A stretch of 64,000 bases of DNA from positions 1-64,000 of the forward strand of contig JASJCQ010000020.1 in assembly GCA_030065915.1 (NCBI GenBank), given 5' to 3'. Origin of the DNA: Woeseiaceae bacterium (GTDB lineage: Bacteria; Pseudomonadota; Gammaproteobacteria; Steroidobacterales; Woeseiaceae). Position 1 is the stretch's first letter. Every line of letters starts with the position of its first letter. The notes beneath the pieces were generated by a model. That model was not told the DNA's origin and did no database searches. It worked only from the letters and a program-made list of their open reading frames with translations. Position numbers and translations under genes: made by a program. Positions 52,997 through 62,554 of the stretch are shown here, one piece after another.

Positions 52997-53700
52997 TGCG
53001 AACGTCTTCTTATCTTCGTCGTCGTGACCAGCTGACGACCTATTTCGACCAGACGGCAGCGGCCGCCTGGGCTGCGCTGACGTCGAACGAGCCGGTCAAC
53101 CGCATTCGCGCAACGGTCAGGGCCGGGCGAGACGAGATGCGTGCAACGCTGATGAGTTGGTTGCCGGAAGACCTCAACGGCAAGACGCTGTTGGACGCCG
53201 GCTGCGGTACGGGTGCGCTGGCCGTCGACGCTGCGAGACGGGGTGCACACGTGATTGCAATCGATGTCGCAGCGAACCTTGTCGAGGTTGCGCGGAAGCG
53301 TGCCGCCGATGAGCATTTACAGGGCAGGATCGATTTCCGCGTCGGCGACATGCTTGCGGACGCGCCCGCGACGGTCGATTACACCGTCGCGATGGACTCG
53401 CTGATCCATTACGACGAAGTGGACGTCCGTCGCGTCGTTGCGGACCTCGCTGACCGGTCCGGTGAAGGCGTGCTGTTCACGGCCGCGCCGTGGACGCCCG
53501 CACTAGGGCTCATGCATTTCGTCGGTCGGCTGATCCCACATCAGAACAACCGTGCGCCAGCCATCGAGCCGCTCCACATTCCGAAACTGAAGAAAGCGCT
53601 GAACGAGGAACTCGGCATCGCCGGGTGGAGAACCGGCCAGCTGGCGCGGATCAAGAGCGGCTTCTACATCTCACAGGCGGTGGCACTGAATCGATCATGA
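52996..53700 (+). CDS. bchM: Mg-protoporphyrin IX methyltransferase BchM
   Basis: A 234-aa SAM-dependent methyltransferase that esterifies the C13 propionate of Mg-protoporphyrin. The SAM motif LLDAGCGTGALAVDAA, the acidic loop VIAIDVAANLV and the tail FYISQAVALNRS match the family. ATG at 52996 overlaps the bchL stop. Confidence 0.94.
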
Positions 53701-55130
53701 CGGCGTTGATGCAAAACTTCGAAGCGCGAATTCGGGAGCTGGTGCCGAAAATGCTCCCGTTCGCCGACGTGGCGACCGAGGACTTGCCGCTGTCGCGCAT
53801 CCTGAGGCTGTCACTGTTCCAGGTATCCGTTGGTATGGCGCTCGTGCTGATCACAGGATCGTTGAATCGCGTGATGATCGTCGAACTGTCGGTGCCTGCC
53901 TGGTTCGTTGCGACGATGATCGCATTACCCGTCGTATTCGCGCCGGCAAGAGCCCTGATCGGATACAAGTCCGACGTACACAAATCAGCATTCGGCTGGC
54001 GTCGCGTGCCATTCATCTGGGTGGGCACGCTAATGCAATGGGGTGGGCTAGGCATCATGCCGTTCGCGATGCTCGTATTGTCGGGCGGCGGCGTCGGCCC
54101 GGTCTGGGCAGGCCAGCTCGGCGCCGGACTGGCATTTCTGCTGGTCGGTGCCGGATTGCACACCACGCAGACAGCGGGACTGGCCTTGGCATCCGACCTG
54201 AGCAAACCTGAACTTAGACCGCGCGTTGTGGCGTTGCTGTTCGTCATGCTACTGATCGGCATGGTCCTTAGCGCTCTGTTGTTCGGCTGGCTGCTGAGGG
54301 ACTTTAGTCCTGTCCGGCTGATTCGCGTTGTGCAAAGCGCCGCCGTGATCACGCTCGTGCTGAATGTCATCGCACTTTGGAAGCAGGAGGCGCGTCGACC
54401 GGTCGAAGAGGTGGATGCCATGGTCGCTCCGGGCTTCAAGGAATCGTGGCAGGAACTGCGCAAGGACCCGAGGACCGTTCGTCTGCTGACCGCGGTAGCG
54501 CTTGGAACCGCCGGATTCGCCATGCAGGACATCCTGCTGGAACCTTTCGGCGGCGAGATTTTGGGCATGTCCGTCGCCGCCACAACGAGCCTTACCGCAT
54601 TGCTGGCCGGCGGCATGCTTGTGGCATTCCTGTTGTCGGCAAGAAAACTCGGCACCGGGCAGGATCCGAACCGGCTCGCTGCCCACGGCGCACTGATTGG
54701 AGTCTTCGCCTTTGCAATCGTCGCCATCGTCAGCGCTATACAGATCAAGCTGTTGTTCCTCTTGGGCGTAGCCCTGATCGGGCTCGGTGGCGGCATGTTC
54801 GCCGTCGGCACGCTGACCTCGGCAATGGCTTTGACACAGCATGGCAACAGCGGTCTCGCTCTCGGCGCCTGGGGCGCCGTACAGGCGACCGCGACCGGCT
54901 GTGCACTCGCATTCGGCGGCATCATTCGTGATGTCGTTTCCCAGTTGGCATCGACTGGTGTATTCGGCCCTGCGATTTCAGGGCCGGCATCGGGCTACAC
55001 CTTTGTCTATCACCTCGAGGTGTTGTTGCTGTTTGCCACGCTCGTAGCCATCGGCCCGCTCGCCGCGTTCTCGCAGCGGGACGATGCTGAGGGCAATAAC
55101 CGACTCGGCCTTGCCGAGTTTCCAAGTTGA
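53697..55130 (+). CDS. lhaA: LhaA, BCD-family assembly factor for light-harvesting 1
   Basis: A 477-aa membrane protein with 12 predicted helices of the PucC/LhaA major-facilitator branch (LFQVSVGMALVLITGSLNRVM signature and SDVHKSAFGWRRVPFIW loop). In Rhodobacter LhaA is required for LH1 assembly. The ATG at 53697 overlaps the bchM stop (ATGA); a much longer upstream frame is a frame shadow. It precedes puhA as in other PGCs. Confidence 0.93.
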   Translation: MTALMQNFEARIRELVPKMLPFADVATEDLPLSRILRLSLFQVSVGMALVLITGSLNRVMIVELSVPAWFVATMIALPVVFAPARALIGYKSDVHKSAFGWRRVPFIWVGTLMQWGGLGIMPFAMLVLSGGGVGPVWAGQLGAGLAFLLVGAGLHTTQTAGLALASDLSKPELRPRVVALLFVMLLIGMVLSALLFGWLLRDFSPVRLIRVVQSAAVITLVLNVIALWKQEARRPVEEVDAMVAPGFKESWQELRKDPRTVRLLTAVALGTAGFAMQDILLEPFGGEILGMSVAATTSLTALLAGGMLVAFLLSARKLGTGQDPNRLAAHGALIGVFAFAIVAIVSAIQIKLLFLLGVALIGLGGGMFAVGTLTSAMALTQHGNSGLALGAWGAVQATATGCALAFGGIIRDVVSQLASTGVFGPAISGPASGYTFVYHLEVLLLFATLVAIGPLAAFSQRDDAEGNNRLGLAEFPS

Positions 55131-55151
55131 GAGAAAAACCGGAGGACCGCC

Positions 55152-55910
55152 ATGTCCAGCGGACTAGCAAATATTGATCTTGTAGAAGTCTTATTCACCC
55201 TGTTCTGGGTGTTCTTTATCGGGCTCGTCTTGTACCTGCACCGAGAGTCGAAACGGGAAGGGTATCCTCTCGTTTCGGACCGGTCTGAGCACGTCACCGT
55301 CCAGGGCTTTCCGTCAATGCCTGCCCCAAAGACGTATCACGTCGAAGGCGGGCGGACGGTGCAGGCGCCACGACCGGAAGCGCCGGATGAGGATTTCCGA
55401 GCGGAGCCGGCCGCATCGAATCCAGGCGCGCCATTAAACCCGACGGGCGACCCGCTTTCTGCCAGATTCGGGCCCGGCGCCTACAGCAATCGGCCGGATA
55501 TCGTCGAGAAGACACTCGAGGGCACGCCGCGAATCGTCCCACTGCGCGCTGCTCCTTCGTTCCATGTCGATGAGAAAGACATCGATCCCCGGGGCATGCC
55601 GGTTGTCGCTGCCGACGGCAAGAAGGTCGGCGATGTCAGCGACGTCTGGGTCGATCTCGCAGAACCGCAGATCTATTACATCGAAGTAGCCGCTGCCGAT
55701 GGCAGCAAGATTGTCCCGTTCGGATTTGCGGACATCGACAAGGGCAACAGCCAGATCAAGGTGAACGCGATCTATAGCCACCAGTTCGCCAACGTGCCAC
55801 AGCTCTCGTCTCCCGACCAGATTACCATGCTGGAGGAGGACAAGATCTCGGGCTACTTCGGTGCCGGTCTGTTGTTTGCCGATGACAAACGCGGGGAGCC
55901 GTTGTTTTGA
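55152..55910 (+). CDS. puhA: Reaction-centre H subunit PuhA
   Basis: A 252-aa H protein with one N-terminal transmembrane helix (about 11-30, VLFTLFWVFFIGLVLYLH) followed by the RESKREGYPL stretch and a cytoplasmic beta-rich PRC-barrel domain (about 150-240, with GKKVGDVSDVWVD). It stabilises the reaction centre and shapes the proton path to QB. A GGAGG site precedes the ATG. Its stop overlaps the fused puhBC start. Confidence 0.95.
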   Translation: MSSGLANIDLVEVLFTLFWVFFIGLVLYLHRESKREGYPLVSDRSEHVTVQGFPSMPAPKTYHVEGGRTVQAPRPEAPDEDFRAEPAASNPGAPLNPTGDPLSARFGPGAYSNRPDIVEKTLEGTPRIVPLRAAPSFHVDEKDIDPRGMPVVAADGKKVGDVSDVWVDLAEPQIYYIEVAAADGSKIVPFGFADIDKGNSQIKVNAIYSHQFANVPQLSSPDQITMLEEDKISGYFGAGLLFADDKRGEPLF

Positions 55911-57076
55911 ATCCAATGCACGAACATGATGATGAGCCAGTAGTCGGCCTGCCACAGGAATTGCCGGAGGGTGAACGAATCCTCTGGCAGGGTCGTTCGG
56001 AGTTCTCGAGTCTCGCGCTCACGACAATGCATATCCGCAAGGTTGCCGTCTACTTTGCGGCCTTGTTGGCTCTGCGAATAGCGCTCGCGTTGAAGGACGG
56101 CCAAGCGTTAATCGATGCCGTCTCTGGTTCGATCGTTCTGCTGGTGCTGGCCGTTGTGGCGATCGGCTTGCTGGCCTACTACGCACAGCGAGCGGCCGCG
56201 GCGACGATGTTTACGATCACGAACCAGCGCGTTGTCATGCGATGCGGCGTCGCGGTCTCCGTAACGGTAAACCTGCCGTTTGCGATCATCGACGCTGCCG
56301 ATCTCAGGCTGCACAAGGATGGGAGCGGCGACATTTCGATTAGGACAGATCGAAGTTCGCGCGCGTCCTACGTGCTGCTGTGGCCGATGGTTAAACCGTT
56401 CCGCTGGTTCGACGTCAGGCCCGTCTTGCGTGGCATCAGGAACGCCGAGTCTGTCGCAAAGACGCTGGCAACGGCCCTGGCTGACTACGCAGCAGACGCT
56501 GCAGCGCGGCCAGTGTCAGACCCGTCGACAGACGATAGCGCACCGGCGCCGCGCCGCGGCTGGTCGCTGCATCCACCGCTGGCTGCGGCGTCCGCCCTGA
56601 TCGTATTCGCGATCGTGGCTGTGTCGATGTATCAGCTATCGGATCGTGGCAACGGCGACTTGTTGCTCGAGCCTGCCATCGAATCCGTTGACCTGTGGTT
56701 CGAAGACCAGGAAGGCGGGGCCGTCACGGTCATCGATGCGAATAGCGGACGGGTCGTGGACGTAGTAGCACCCGAGACGAACGGTTTCTTGAGGGGTGCT
56801 CTGAGGAGTCTCGCGCGCGAGCGCCGGGCTTCAGACATCGGTTCCGAGATTCCTTTCTCGGTTCGAAAGATGGCGTCCGGGTCCATCGTGCTGCACGACC
56901 CGGCCACGGGGCGCGTTATCGACCTCCGGGCTTTCGGTCCAACCAACCAGGAGGCCTTCGCACGATTTTTAGAAATTTCAGCGAAAGACCAGATAGCAGA
57001 CGGGGGTCCGTCTGAAGCAGACGCTGCGGAAACAGGGGTAGCCGCGGTAGCGCTGACTCAACAGGAGACGAAATAG
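55907..57076 (+). CDS. Fused PuhB-PuhC photosynthetic complex assembly protein
   Basis: A 389-aa single frame that joins two normally separate proteins. Residues 1-205 match PuhB: a short N-terminal segment, two transmembrane helices (about 44-63, 74-92) and a PH-like domain ([15 protein letters not shown], then [10 protein letters not shown]). A Pro/Asp linker (202-217) leads to residues 218-360, which match PuhC: one membrane anchor (about 222-245) and a periplasmic domain with the [16 protein letters not shown] and [15 protein letters not shown] motifs. PuhB helps reaction-centre assembly and PuhC helps LH1/RC organisation. TTG at 55907 overlaps the puhA stop; ATG 55916 is an alternative. 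Confidence 0.9.
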   Translation: MNPMHEHDDEPVVGLPQELPEGERILWQGRSEFSSLALTTMHIRKVAVYFAALLALRIALALKDGQALIDAVSGSIVLLVLAVVAIGLLAYYAQRAAAATMFTITNQRVVMRCGVAVSVTVNLPFAIIDAADLRLHKDGSGDISIRTDRSSRASYVLLWPMVKPFRWFDVRPVLRGIRNAESVAKTLATALADYAADAAARPVSDPSTDDSAPAPRRGWSLHPPLAAASALIVFAIVAVSMYQLSDRGNGDLLLEPAIESVDLWFEDQEGGAVTVIDANSGRVVDVVAPETNGFLRGALRSLARERRASDIGSEIPFSVRKMASGSIVLHDPATGRVIDLRAFGPTNQEAFARFLEISAKDQIADGGPSEADAAETGVAAVALTQQETK

Positions 57077-58131
57077 TGACTACGGATACGCGAACGAACA
57101 CGTCTACGACGAAGGCGACTACAGAAACGCTGCTCACGCCGCGTTTCTATCGCACCGACTTCGACGCCATGGACAAGCTCGATATGGAACCCATTCGACA
57201 GGAGTGGGAAGACCTCATGGACGAGTTCCGTGACGACAACAACCAGAACCACTTCAAACGCGACGACAGTTTCGAGAGTGAGATTAAGGAGCTGTCGCCT
57301 GAGCTCTACAAGGAGTTCATGGACTTCCTCGTATCGTCTGCGACGTCCGAGTACTCAGGTCATGTGCTCTACGCCGACATAAAGAAGGCTGTCAAGAACG
57401 AAGACGTGCGTGAAGTGATGGGCTACATGGCGCGGGATGAGTCCCGTCATGCCGGCTTTATCAACCAGTCACTGAAGGACTTCAACGTTCCGGTAAACCT
57501 CGGTTTCCTTCGTAAAGCGAAGAAGTACACGTATTTCCGGCCGAAGTTCATTTTCTACGCGACTTATCTGTCGGAGAAGATCGGCTACGCACGCTACATT
57601 ACGATCTACCGTCACCTCGAGCGCCATCCAGAGAAGCGTTTTCACCCGATCTTCCGCTGGTTCCAGGACTGGTGTAACGACGAGTTCCGCCATGGAGAAG
57701 TCTTCGCGCTCATCATGAAGGCGAATCCGAAATTACTGCGCGGCCACAACCTGCTGTGGATTCGCTTCTTCCTGCTCGCAGTCTACGCGACGATGTACGT
57801 TCGCGATCATACGCGACCGGCCATGCACGAGGCGCTCGGTTTCGATCCGACCGATTACGACAAGCGGGTTTTGTCGCTGACGACAGAGATTAGCCGACAG
57901 ATCTTCCCCGTGTCGCTGAATCTCGAAGACGAACGTTTCTGGAAGGGCATGGACAAGCTCGTTGCCATCAATGAGAAAACGCTGGCGGCTAAAAAACGAG
58001 GAGGGGTCGCAGGATTGGTCAGGCGAGCGGGACTGTCAGTGCAAGGTGCGCTCGTCTTTGCCCGGTTGTACACCCTGCCAGTCGTGAGACACGAAATCCC
58101 GAGCAACGTTCGACTGGCACCGACCTGGTAA
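57076..58131 (+). CDS. acsF: Aerobic Mg-protoporphyrin ester cyclase AcsF
   Basis: A 351-aa diiron oxygenase that closes the isocyclic ring of bacteriochlorophyll with O2. The diiron ligands are visible as DESRHAGF and DEFRHGEVF, with a further Glu in [10 protein letters not shown]. The GTG start shares one base with the puhBC stop (TAGTG). No bchE is seen in the window, so ring closure here depends on oxygen, consistent with an aerobic phototroph. Confidence 0.96.
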   Translation: MTTDTRTNTSTTKATTETLLTPRFYRTDFDAMDKLDMEPIRQEWEDLMDEFRDDNNQNHFKRDDSFESEIKELSPELYKEFMDFLVSSATSEYSGHVLYADIKKAVKNEDVREVMGYMARDESRHAGFINQSLKDFNVPVNLGFLRKAKKYTYFRPKFIFYATYLSEKIGYARYITIYRHLERHPEKRFHPIFRWFQDWCNDEFRHGEVFALIMKANPKLLRGHNLLWIRFFLLAVYATMYVRDHTRPAMHEALGFDPTDYDKRVLSLTTEISRQIFPVSLNLEDERFWKGMDKLVAINEKTLAAKKRGGVAGLVRRAGLSVQGALVFARLYTLPVVRHEIPSNVRLAPTW

Positions 58132-58141
58132 GTCAGCGCTC

Positions 58142-58921
58142 GTGGATTTCGTCCTGCCGATTGTCTTTGCGCTGGCGACCTGGTGGCTCAGTACGGTTGT
58201 ACTGATTTACCGGGCCGGAATGCCCAGGAAATCCTATGCCGTAACCTTGGTCGGGACGACCGTCGTTGCGCTGCTGGGTATAGGCGCAATCTACGTCAGT
58301 CGACATGACATGACGGCCAGTGGGTCGTACCTGGCGTTTTTCGGCGCGCTGGCGGTCTGGGGTTGGCACGAAGTGTCGTACCTGTTCGGATATGTCAGTG
58401 GTCCCAGGCCGAAAGCCTGTCCGCCAGGGACCAGGGGCTGGAAGAAATTCGTGCTGGGCCTCAAGACCTGCATCTATCATGAGTTGCTCGTCGTAGCGAC
58501 CGTCGTCGCTCTGGGCGTCTTGTTGTGGAATGCGACGAACCGAATCGCGTTTTGGACCTTTGCGATTCTCTGGTTGATGCGCTGGAGTGCCAAGCTGAAC
58601 ATCTTCCTCGGCGTTCGCAACCTGCATGAGGAATTCTGGCCGGAACACCTCGCTTATCTGAAGACGTTCGTCACTCGCAGGAAGATGAACGAGTTGTTTC
58701 CCGTGTCGGTGACCTTCTCGGTCGTCGGGCTGATTACGCTGGCCGCCCTGGCAGTCTCTGCCGGCGACAACATTGCTGAGCGGACCGGCGCCACTCTGCT
58801 CGCAACCTTGCTCGCCCTTGCGTTACTCGAACACTGGTTCCTGTTCGCTAAAACCAAGGATGACGTTCTGTGGCGTGCGGGTATGCGATCCCGTGACAAC
58901 GGCGGTGCGGCGGCGGGCTGA
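58142..58921 (+). CDS. puhE: PuhE, photosynthetic complex protein (DUF3623)
   Basis: A 259-aa membrane protein with about six or seven helices. The FGALAVWGWHEVSYLFGYVSGP, LKTCIYHELLVVATV and FLGVRNLHEEFWPEHL stretches are typical of PuhE, which limits or balances reaction-centre/pigment production in Rhodobacter. Start GTG at 58142, 10 nt after acsF. Confidence 0.92.
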   Translation: MDFVLPIVFALATWWLSTVVLIYRAGMPRKSYAVTLVGTTVVALLGIGAIYVSRHDMTASGSYLAFFGALAVWGWHEVSYLFGYVSGPRPKACPPGTRGWKKFVLGLKTCIYHELLVVATVVALGVLLWNATNRIAFWTFAILWLMRWSAKLNIFLGVRNLHEEFWPEHLAYLKTFVTRRKMNELFPVSVTFSVVGLITLAALAVSAGDNIAERTGATLLATLLALALLEHWFLFAKTKDDVLWRAGMRSRDNGGAAAG

Positions 58922-58923
58922 CG

Positions 58924-59934
58924 ATGTTCCCTTTTTCAGCCATCGTCGGGCAGGACGATATGAAACTCGGCCTCATGATAGCGGCCGTCGACCAGAGCGT
59001 CGGCGGCGTACTGCTGTTCGGCGATCGCGGCACAGGCAAATCGACGGCGATTCGTGCGCTGGCAAGCCTCTTGCCGAAGATGCGGGCGGTCACTGTTTGC
59101 CCTTACGCATGCGACCTGGATTCCGATCATTGCGAGGCGTCACACTGCGGCGTCGACAGAAGCAAGCGCCGCGACAAGCTGATGCCCGTTCCCGTCGTCG
59201 ATCTTCCACTTGGCGTAACCGAGGATCGTGTTGTCGGCGCGCTCGACATCGAGCGAGCCCTGGTACACGGCGAAAAGGCGTTTGAACCTGGCTTGCTGGC
59301 CAGGGCGAATCGGGGTTTTCTGTACATCGATGAGGTCAACCTGCTGGAAGATCACATCGTCGACCTGCTGCTGGACGTTGCCGCGTCCGGGGAGAATCTC
59401 GTCGAGAGAGAAGGACTGAGCGTTCGGCATCCGGCTAAGTTCGTGTTGGTCGGCAGCGGCAACCCGGAAGAGGGCGAACTGCGCCCGCAGTTGCTGGATC
59501 GCTTCGGCCTGGCTGTCGACGTATCGACGCCCTCAACGGTAGCCGAGCGCGTCGAAGTCATGAAGCGCCGAGACGCCTATGAGTCCGATCACGCTGCATT
59601 CCAGCGGAAGTGGTCAAGACAGGACGGCAAGCTCAGGCGCCAGATCGTCAAGGCACGAGAGCTACTGGTGTCGATCAAGGTCAATGACAGCGTGCTTGAG
59701 AAGGCCGCGGAGATCTGCATCGCGCTGGAGACTGACGGGTCACGCGGCGAACTGACGCTGCTGCGAGCAGCAAGGGCATATGCCGCATTGCAGGGCGCTG
59801 ACGAAGTGTCCGTTTCGCACCTGAAAGATGTCGCGCACCTGGCGTTGGGACACAGGCTCAGGAGAAATCCGCTCGATGAGTCGAGTGCCGGCGTGCGTGT
59901 CGAACGCGTCTTGGACGAGGTCTTTAGCGAATGA
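58924..59934 (+). CDS. bchI: Magnesium chelatase AAA+ subunit BchI
   Basis: A 336-aa AAA+ ATPase of Mg-chelatase. Walker A GDRGTGKST, Walker B FLYIDEVNLLEDH, sensor/arginine region (NPEEGELRPQLLDRFGL) and a C-terminal helical lid are present. Together with BchD it drives BchH. It starts 2 nt after puhE and its stop overlaps bchD. Confidence 0.97.
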   Translation: MFPFSAIVGQDDMKLGLMIAAVDQSVGGVLLFGDRGTGKSTAIRALASLLPKMRAVTVCPYACDLDSDHCEASHCGVDRSKRRDKLMPVPVVDLPLGVTEDRVVGALDIERALVHGEKAFEPGLLARANRGFLYIDEVNLLEDHIVDLLLDVAASGENLVEREGLSVRHPAKFVLVGSGNPEEGELRPQLLDRFGLAVDVSTPSTVAERVEVMKRRDAYESDHAAFQRKWSRQDGKLRRQIVKARELLVSIKVNDSVLEKAAEICIALETDGSRGELTLLRAARAYAALQGADEVSVSHLKDVAHLALGHRLRRNPLDESSAGVRVERVLDEVFSE

Positions 59935-61652
59935 GCAGGGAGTTGCCATCGCACGACGCTGCCCTGGTCGCATTGCTGTTGGCCGCGCATCCGCATGGTC
60001 TCGGGGGTGTGTCACTGAGAGGCATGCCATCACCCGAGCGCGATGACTGGCTCGCGAACTTCAGAGGCCTGCTGCCGGACGGGTCGCCCTGGATCAAGGT
60101 GCCGGTCAATGTCAGCGAGGACCGGCTATTGGGCGGACTGGATTTTGCGGCGACCGTCAGTGCCAAGAAACCCGTCTTCGCAACCGGAATTCTGGAGGCT
60201 GCCGACGAAGGCGTCATTGTCCTGACGATGGCTGAGCGCATCCCGGACGCCGCTGCTTCGATTATCGGCGAGGCGATGGACCGTCGGACTTTGCTCGTCG
60301 AACGAGATGGCGTCACACGGGAGTGTCGCGTGCATTACACCGTTGTCGCGCTGGACGAAGGCATAGACGATGACGAGAGGGTCGCCGCGGGTCTCGCGGA
60401 ACGCATCGCGTTCAATCTGAAGGTCCGGGACCTGGCGGGATTCCAGGTGCAGCTGGATGAGTGGTCCGACGCAGACGTGCAGGAGGCGCGGGACCGTCTG
60501 TCGTCGGTCGAGGTACCGGACGCAATTATCGAGCAATTCTCACAGACAGCGGCGGCTTTCGGGCTGGCGTCGCTCAGAGGTGACCTGTTCATGCTCAACA
60601 CGGCCCGAACCCTGGCGGCGTTTGATGGTGAGCCCGCCGTGACTGAAGCGCACGCGGCGACAGCTGCGCGGCTTATCCTGCCGCAGCGCGCGACGCGCAT
60701 GCCGGCCGAGGCGGAGCCGCCGCCTCCACCCGAGACCGAGCCGCAGGAAGAGCAGGAAAGCACACCGGGAACCAAGGACATTCCTGATGACATACTGGTC
60801 GACGCGGTTCTCGCGGCGCTGCCGCCGGACCTGCTGGACGAGCTGGCCGAATCGTTGCCACGCTCGCAGCAGGGGTCGACCGGTGGGCGTGGAGGCCCCG
60901 CGACACGCAGCCGATTACGTGGTCGTCCGGTCGGCGTGGAAGCGACCCGTCAGGTCAGTGGTGCGCGGCTGAACGTGCTGGCGACGCTCAAAGCGGCGGC
61001 GCCGTGGCAGTCCATACGTCGCAGGGGCGAACGCTGCGGCGCACTCGCGCTGCGGCCCTCTGATCTGCATATCACCCGCTACCAGGATCGCGTGGAATCG
61101 ACGACGATCTTCGTCGTCGACGCGTCCGGTTCGCAAGCGGCGCAGCGCCTTGCCGAGGTCAAGGGTGCAATCGAGCTGCTGTTGAACGACTGCTACGTGC
61201 GGCGCGACCAGGTGGCGTTGATCGCCTTTCGAAAGGATGCCGCCGAGGTGCTGCTTGAGCCCACGCGGGCGCTGGCTCGGGTGAAGCGCTCCCTGTCGGC
61301 TTTGCCAGGCGGCGGCGGCACACCCCTCGCGTCAGGTCTCGACGCTGCTCGACAACTGGCGGACTCGGTCTCGCGGCAGGGCAGGACGGCGGCAATCGTT
61401 CTGATGACAGACGGCCGCGCGAACATCGCTCGAGATACTTCGCCCGGCGCAGAGAAGGCCGAACATGATGCAATGAATGCGGCAAAGCTCCTGCGTGCCA
61501 CGGGGCTCAGGTCGCTGCTCGTCGACACGTCCCGACGGCCCAAGCCGCGTGCGCAAAGACTGGCGGATGCGATGGGTGCCGGCTACATTGCGCTGCCGAA
61601 TGCAGACGCGTCACGCATATCCGGTACCGTGCAAAGGAACCTCGCGTCGTGA
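59931..61652 (+). CDS. bchD: Magnesium chelatase subunit BchD
   Basis: A 573-aa subunit with a degenerate AAA+ part (about 1-240, no intact Walker A), a Pro/Glu linker (about 260-290), and a C-terminal von Willebrand A/integrin I domain with the MIDAS VDASGSQAAQRLAEVK segment. It is the platform for BchI in Mg insertion. ATGA overlap with bchI and GTGA overlap with bchO. Confidence 0.95.
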   Translation: MSRELPSHDAALVALLLAAHPHGLGGVSLRGMPSPERDDWLANFRGLLPDGSPWIKVPVNVSEDRLLGGLDFAATVSAKKPVFATGILEAADEGVIVLTMAERIPDAAASIIGEAMDRRTLLVERDGVTRECRVHYTVVALDEGIDDDERVAAGLAERIAFNLKVRDLAGFQVQLDEWSDADVQEARDRLSSVEVPDAIIEQFSQTAAAFGLASLRGDLFMLNTARTLAAFDGEPAVTEAHAATAARLILPQRATRMPAEAEPPPPPETEPQEEQESTPGTKDIPDDILVDAVLAALPPDLLDELAESLPRSQQGSTGGRGGPATRSRLRGRPVGVEATRQVSGARLNVLATLKAAAPWQSIRRRGERCGALALRPSDLHITRYQDRVESTTIFVVDASGSQAAQRLAEVKGAIELLLNDCYVRRDQVALIAFRKDAAEVLLEPTRALARVKRSLSALPGGGGTPLASGLDAARQLADSVSRQGRTAAIVLMTDGRANIARDTSPGAEKAEHDAMNAAKLLRATGLRSLLVDTSRRPKPRAQRLADAMGAGYIALPNADASRISGTVQRNLAS

Positions 61653-62554
61653 GTGCGAGCATGACATTGGCTATGCCGTCGACCGGTGTGGGCTCGGTTC
61701 CCTATGACTGGCCTCATCGCAGCATCAGTCGCCTGACGGTTTCGCAAGGTTCGACCTGGCATGTCCAGAGAGCCGGGCGGGGCGATACGATTCTGCTGTT
61801 ACACGGGACCGCCGCCTCGACCCACACCTGGCGCGACGTCATTCCGGCACTTTCGAATTCCTTCGATGTCGTCGCCGTCGATCTTCCCGGGCATGGCTTC
61901 TCGGAGCGCGTCGTTGGCGACAGCATGTCGCTCGACGACATCAGTGACGGGATTGCTGGCCTGTTGCAAGACCTCAAAATCTCTCCCCGCTGCATCGTTG
62001 GCCACTCTGCCGGGGCTGCCGTGGCCTTAAACCTCGTGTTGAAGAATCGTGTTGCGGCCGGTCACGTCATCGGTATCAACGCGGCGCTATTGCCGTTCGG
62101 GGGCACGCTCAGAAACGTGTTCTCGCCTCTGGCGCGCTTCTTCGCCAGTACCCGGCTGATGCCGAAGATGCTGGCGCGGCGTGCAACGGACAAACGAGCG
62201 GTCGAAAGGGTGCTCAATGGCACCGGGTCAACGATCGATCCCGACGGTACGGAATACTATCAGCGGCTGTTCCAGCGGGAGTCGCACTTGTCGTCGGTGC
62301 TGCAGATGATGGCCTCATGGGAACTGGGTCCGCTGTTAGAGGAACTCTCCGAACTGCAGGCGCGGCTGATGCTGATCGTCGGTGAGGAAGACCAGGCGGT
62401 CAGTCCAAAGGAAGCCAATTCGATCGGGAAACTGCTGAACAGGACGGAAGTGCTGCGGCTGCCGGGCCTCGGCCACCTGGCGCACGAAGAGGCGCCCACG
62501 CGCATCGCCGAACTGATCCGGGAGTTCATCGAAGCAGGTGAATCGAATGTATGA
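61649..62554 (+). CDS. bchO: Alpha/beta-hydrolase BchO
   Basis: A 301-aa alpha/beta-hydrolase found with bchI and bchD in most purple bacteria. The HGTAASTHTW oxyanion region, the GHSAGAAVAL nucleophile elbow, GEEDQAV acid region and LGHLAHEE catalytic His are present. Proposed roles in Mg-chelatase function or pigment-ester turnover are not settled. The GTG start overlaps the bchD stop. Confidence 0.93.
   Translation: MSASMTLAMPSTGVGSVPYDWPHRSISRLTVSQGSTWHVQRAGRGDTILLLHGTAASTHTWRDVIPALSNSFDVVAVDLPGHGFSERVVGDSMSLDDISDGIAGLLQDLKISPRCIVGHSAGAAVALNLVLKNRVAAGHVIGINAALLPFGGTLRNVFSPLARFFASTRLMPKMLARRATDKRAVERVLNGTGSTIDPDGTEYYQRLFQRESHLSSVLQMMASWELGPLLEELSELQARLMLIVGEEDQAVSPKEANSIGKLLNRTEVLRLPGLGHLAHEEAPTRIAELIREFIEAGESNV

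Noticed and set aside
53651-54925. 424-aa minus-strand frame opposite lhaA
   Set aside because: Ser/Pro/Ala-rich shadow of a membrane protein gene with no family pattern.
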